From Extibacter muris (GTDB taxonomy: Bacteria > Bacillota > Clostridia > Lachnospirales > Lachnospiraceae), in contig NZ_SMMX01000001.1 of NCBI RefSeq assembly GCF_004345005.1, positions 186,001 to 250,000 on the forward strand: DNA of 64,000 nt, written 5' to 3'. The position numbers were made by a program, and so were the translations under genes. The first letter of the stretch is position 1. Each line of letters begins with the position of its first letter. Below, one piece after another: positions 63,249-64,000 of this stretch. Below the pieces are notes generated by a model. It was not told the origin of the DNA, did not search any database, and was given only the letters and a program-made list of their open reading frames with translations.

Positions 63249-63514
63249 CAGATAATAAGCCTAGCAGAAGGGAACTTTTAGAGTGGATCAACGTGGTGAG
63301 CTTTGCGGTGGACGACGTGAAGCTTTTTCTCGATACGCATCCTTGTAATGCAGAAGCTCTTGAATTCTTCAATGAATTTAAAAAACAGAGAGTCCAGGCA
63401 TTGAAAGAATATGCCAGATACTACGGCCCATTGACACTTGACACTGCTGATACGGAAGCAGACAGGTGGAAATGGATCAACGAGCCATGGCCGTGGCAGG
63501 AAGGAGGATGTTAG
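63245..63514 (+). CDS. cotJB: Spore coat protein CotJB
   Basis: ATG 63245 overlaps the cotJA stop (ATGA) and follows GGAGGGTG. The 89-residue protein has FAVDDVKLFLDTHPCNAEAL, YYGPLT and WKWINEPWPWQEGG, typical CotJB blocks. It joins CotJA and CotJC in the spore coat. It ends three bases before cotJC. Confidence 0.92.
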   Translation: MTDNKPSRRELLEWINVVSFAVDDVKLFLDTHPCNAEALEFFNEFKKQRVQALKEYARYYGPLTLDTADTEADRWKWINEPWPWQEGGC

Positions 63515-63517
63515 TAT

Positions 63518-64000
63518 ATGTGGAATTATGAGAAAAGACTGCAGCATCCGGTAAAAATAACGCAGACGAACCCAAAGATTGCCCAGGTAATCATATCACA
63601 GTTCGGCGGGCCGGACGGGGAACTCGCGGCATCTATGCGGTACCTGTCCCAGAGATATACGATGCCATATAAAGAAGTGACCGGAATACTTACCGATATC
63701 GGTACAGAGGAGCTGGCCCACATGGAGATGGTCTGTGCCATCGTTCACCAGCTTACAAGAAACCTGACCCCGGAAGAGCTTGAAAAATCAGGCTTCGACA
63801 AGTACTACGTAGACCATACACTGGCACTGTGGCCGCAGGCGGCCAGCGGCGCACCGTGGACGGCAACATACTTCCAGTCCAAAGGAGACCCGATAACGGA
63901 CCTTCACGAAGACATGGCGGCAGAACAAAAAGCACGGACTACTTACGATAATATACTGAGGCTCGTAAAGGATCCTGAGATATGTGAGCCAATCCGCTTC
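63518..64000 (+). CDS. cotJC: Spore coat protein CotJC (manganese catalase family), cut by window end
   Basis: The ATG at 63518 (MWNYEKRLQHPVKI) follows AAGGAGG; 161 codons are present and the frame is open to the window edge. The sequence is a di-iron/manganese catalase helical bundle with GTEELAHMEMVCAIVHQL supplying Glu/His ligands and DLHEDMAAEQKART a second Glu-His set. Full family length is about 190, so roughly 30 residues are missing. It likely protects the spore against peroxide. Confidence 0.93.
   Translation, partial: MWNYEKRLQHPVKITQTNPKIAQVIISQFGGPDGELAASMRYLSQRYTMPYKEVTGILTDIGTEELAHMEMVCAIVHQLTRNLTPEELEKSGFDKYYVDHTLALWPQAASGAPWTATYFQSKGDPITDLHEDMAAEQKARTTYDNILRLVKDPEICEPIRF

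Overview
The window reads as chromosome of a spore-forming, anaerobic, low-to-mid GC Firmicute of the Lachnospiraceae (Clostridium cluster XIVa; the Dorea / C. scindens / C. hylemonae neighbourhood is my best guess, from gene content and order only). Pointers are SigK and CotJABC (sporulation), CodY, the IreB-RuvX-DUF1292 cassette, an RNase J, a ThrS without TGS domain behind a T-box, a flavin reductase-rubredoxin fusion, a double-cubane-cluster reductase and Bacillus/Clostridium-type promoters and ribosome binding sites. No prophage, CRISPR array, IS transposase or rRNA operon is visible. One tRNA gene (Arg, anticodon CCG) is present.

Layout. 1-7.1 kb: end of an alpha/beta hydrolase, then a leucine-rich-repeat protein, a VWA/metallopeptidase-like protein and a MoxR AAA+ ATPase in one operon, followed by a REC-HD-GYP-GGDEF c-di-GMP protein overlapping a GH25 lipoprotein. 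7.1-20.5 kb: a manganese-riboswitch-controlled mntP and a housekeeping block for RNA and translation modification (prmA, rsmE, cysteine desulfurase plus thiI, mtaB, ireB-ruvX-DUF1292, fur, RNase J, trmR-trhP), ending with a double-cubane reductase. 20.5-24 kb (minus strand): a GlnK/GlnL-like two-component pair and a lone PTS IIC protein. 24-33 kb: sigK, then comM-dprA-topA-codY and CIRCE-controlled groESL. 33-38.4 kb: a MITE-like element, guaB, a 950-base gene-free island built of inverted structured repeats, galM and an amidase. 38-45.5 kb: T-box/thrS, an OYE-family flavoenzyme with divergent LysR regulator, a chorismate mutase-shikimate kinase fusion, yqeG and efp. 45.5-53.5 kb: poorly known proteins (DUF5688, DUF3841, cytidylate-kinase-like), tRNA-Arg, azlCD, a GntR-controlled ABC transporter, endonuclease IV and the flavin reductase-rubredoxin. 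53.6-64 kb: argS-alaX, htrA, glyA, a CsoR-controlled copA-csoR-copZ copper operon, a zinc-ribbon membrane protein and cotJABC (cut by the window end).

How parts work together. Several modules are complete on sequence: Mn2+ riboswitch plus MntP; cysteine desulfurase plus rhodanese-less ThiI for 4-thiouridine; TrhP plus TrmR for 5-methoxyuridine at tRNA position 34; CsoR, CopA and CopZ behind two tandem CsoR-type operators; a YtrA-type GntR repressor with a 14+14 palindromic operator over its own promoter; HrcA/CIRCE over groESL.

The least explained DNA is intergenic: two identical-arm GGGGTCAGACCCC palindromes (one of which encodes the C-terminus of the PTS gene), a 36-bp perfect palindrome, a 25-bp inverted copy of the end of sigK, a 274-bp MITE-like element with 27-bp perfect terminal repeats, and a pair of diverged, inverted ~275-bp elements whose terminal stems differ in sequence yet keep pairing. 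These are the best candidates for undescribed biology here. All calls come from reading the sequence; no database search was run.
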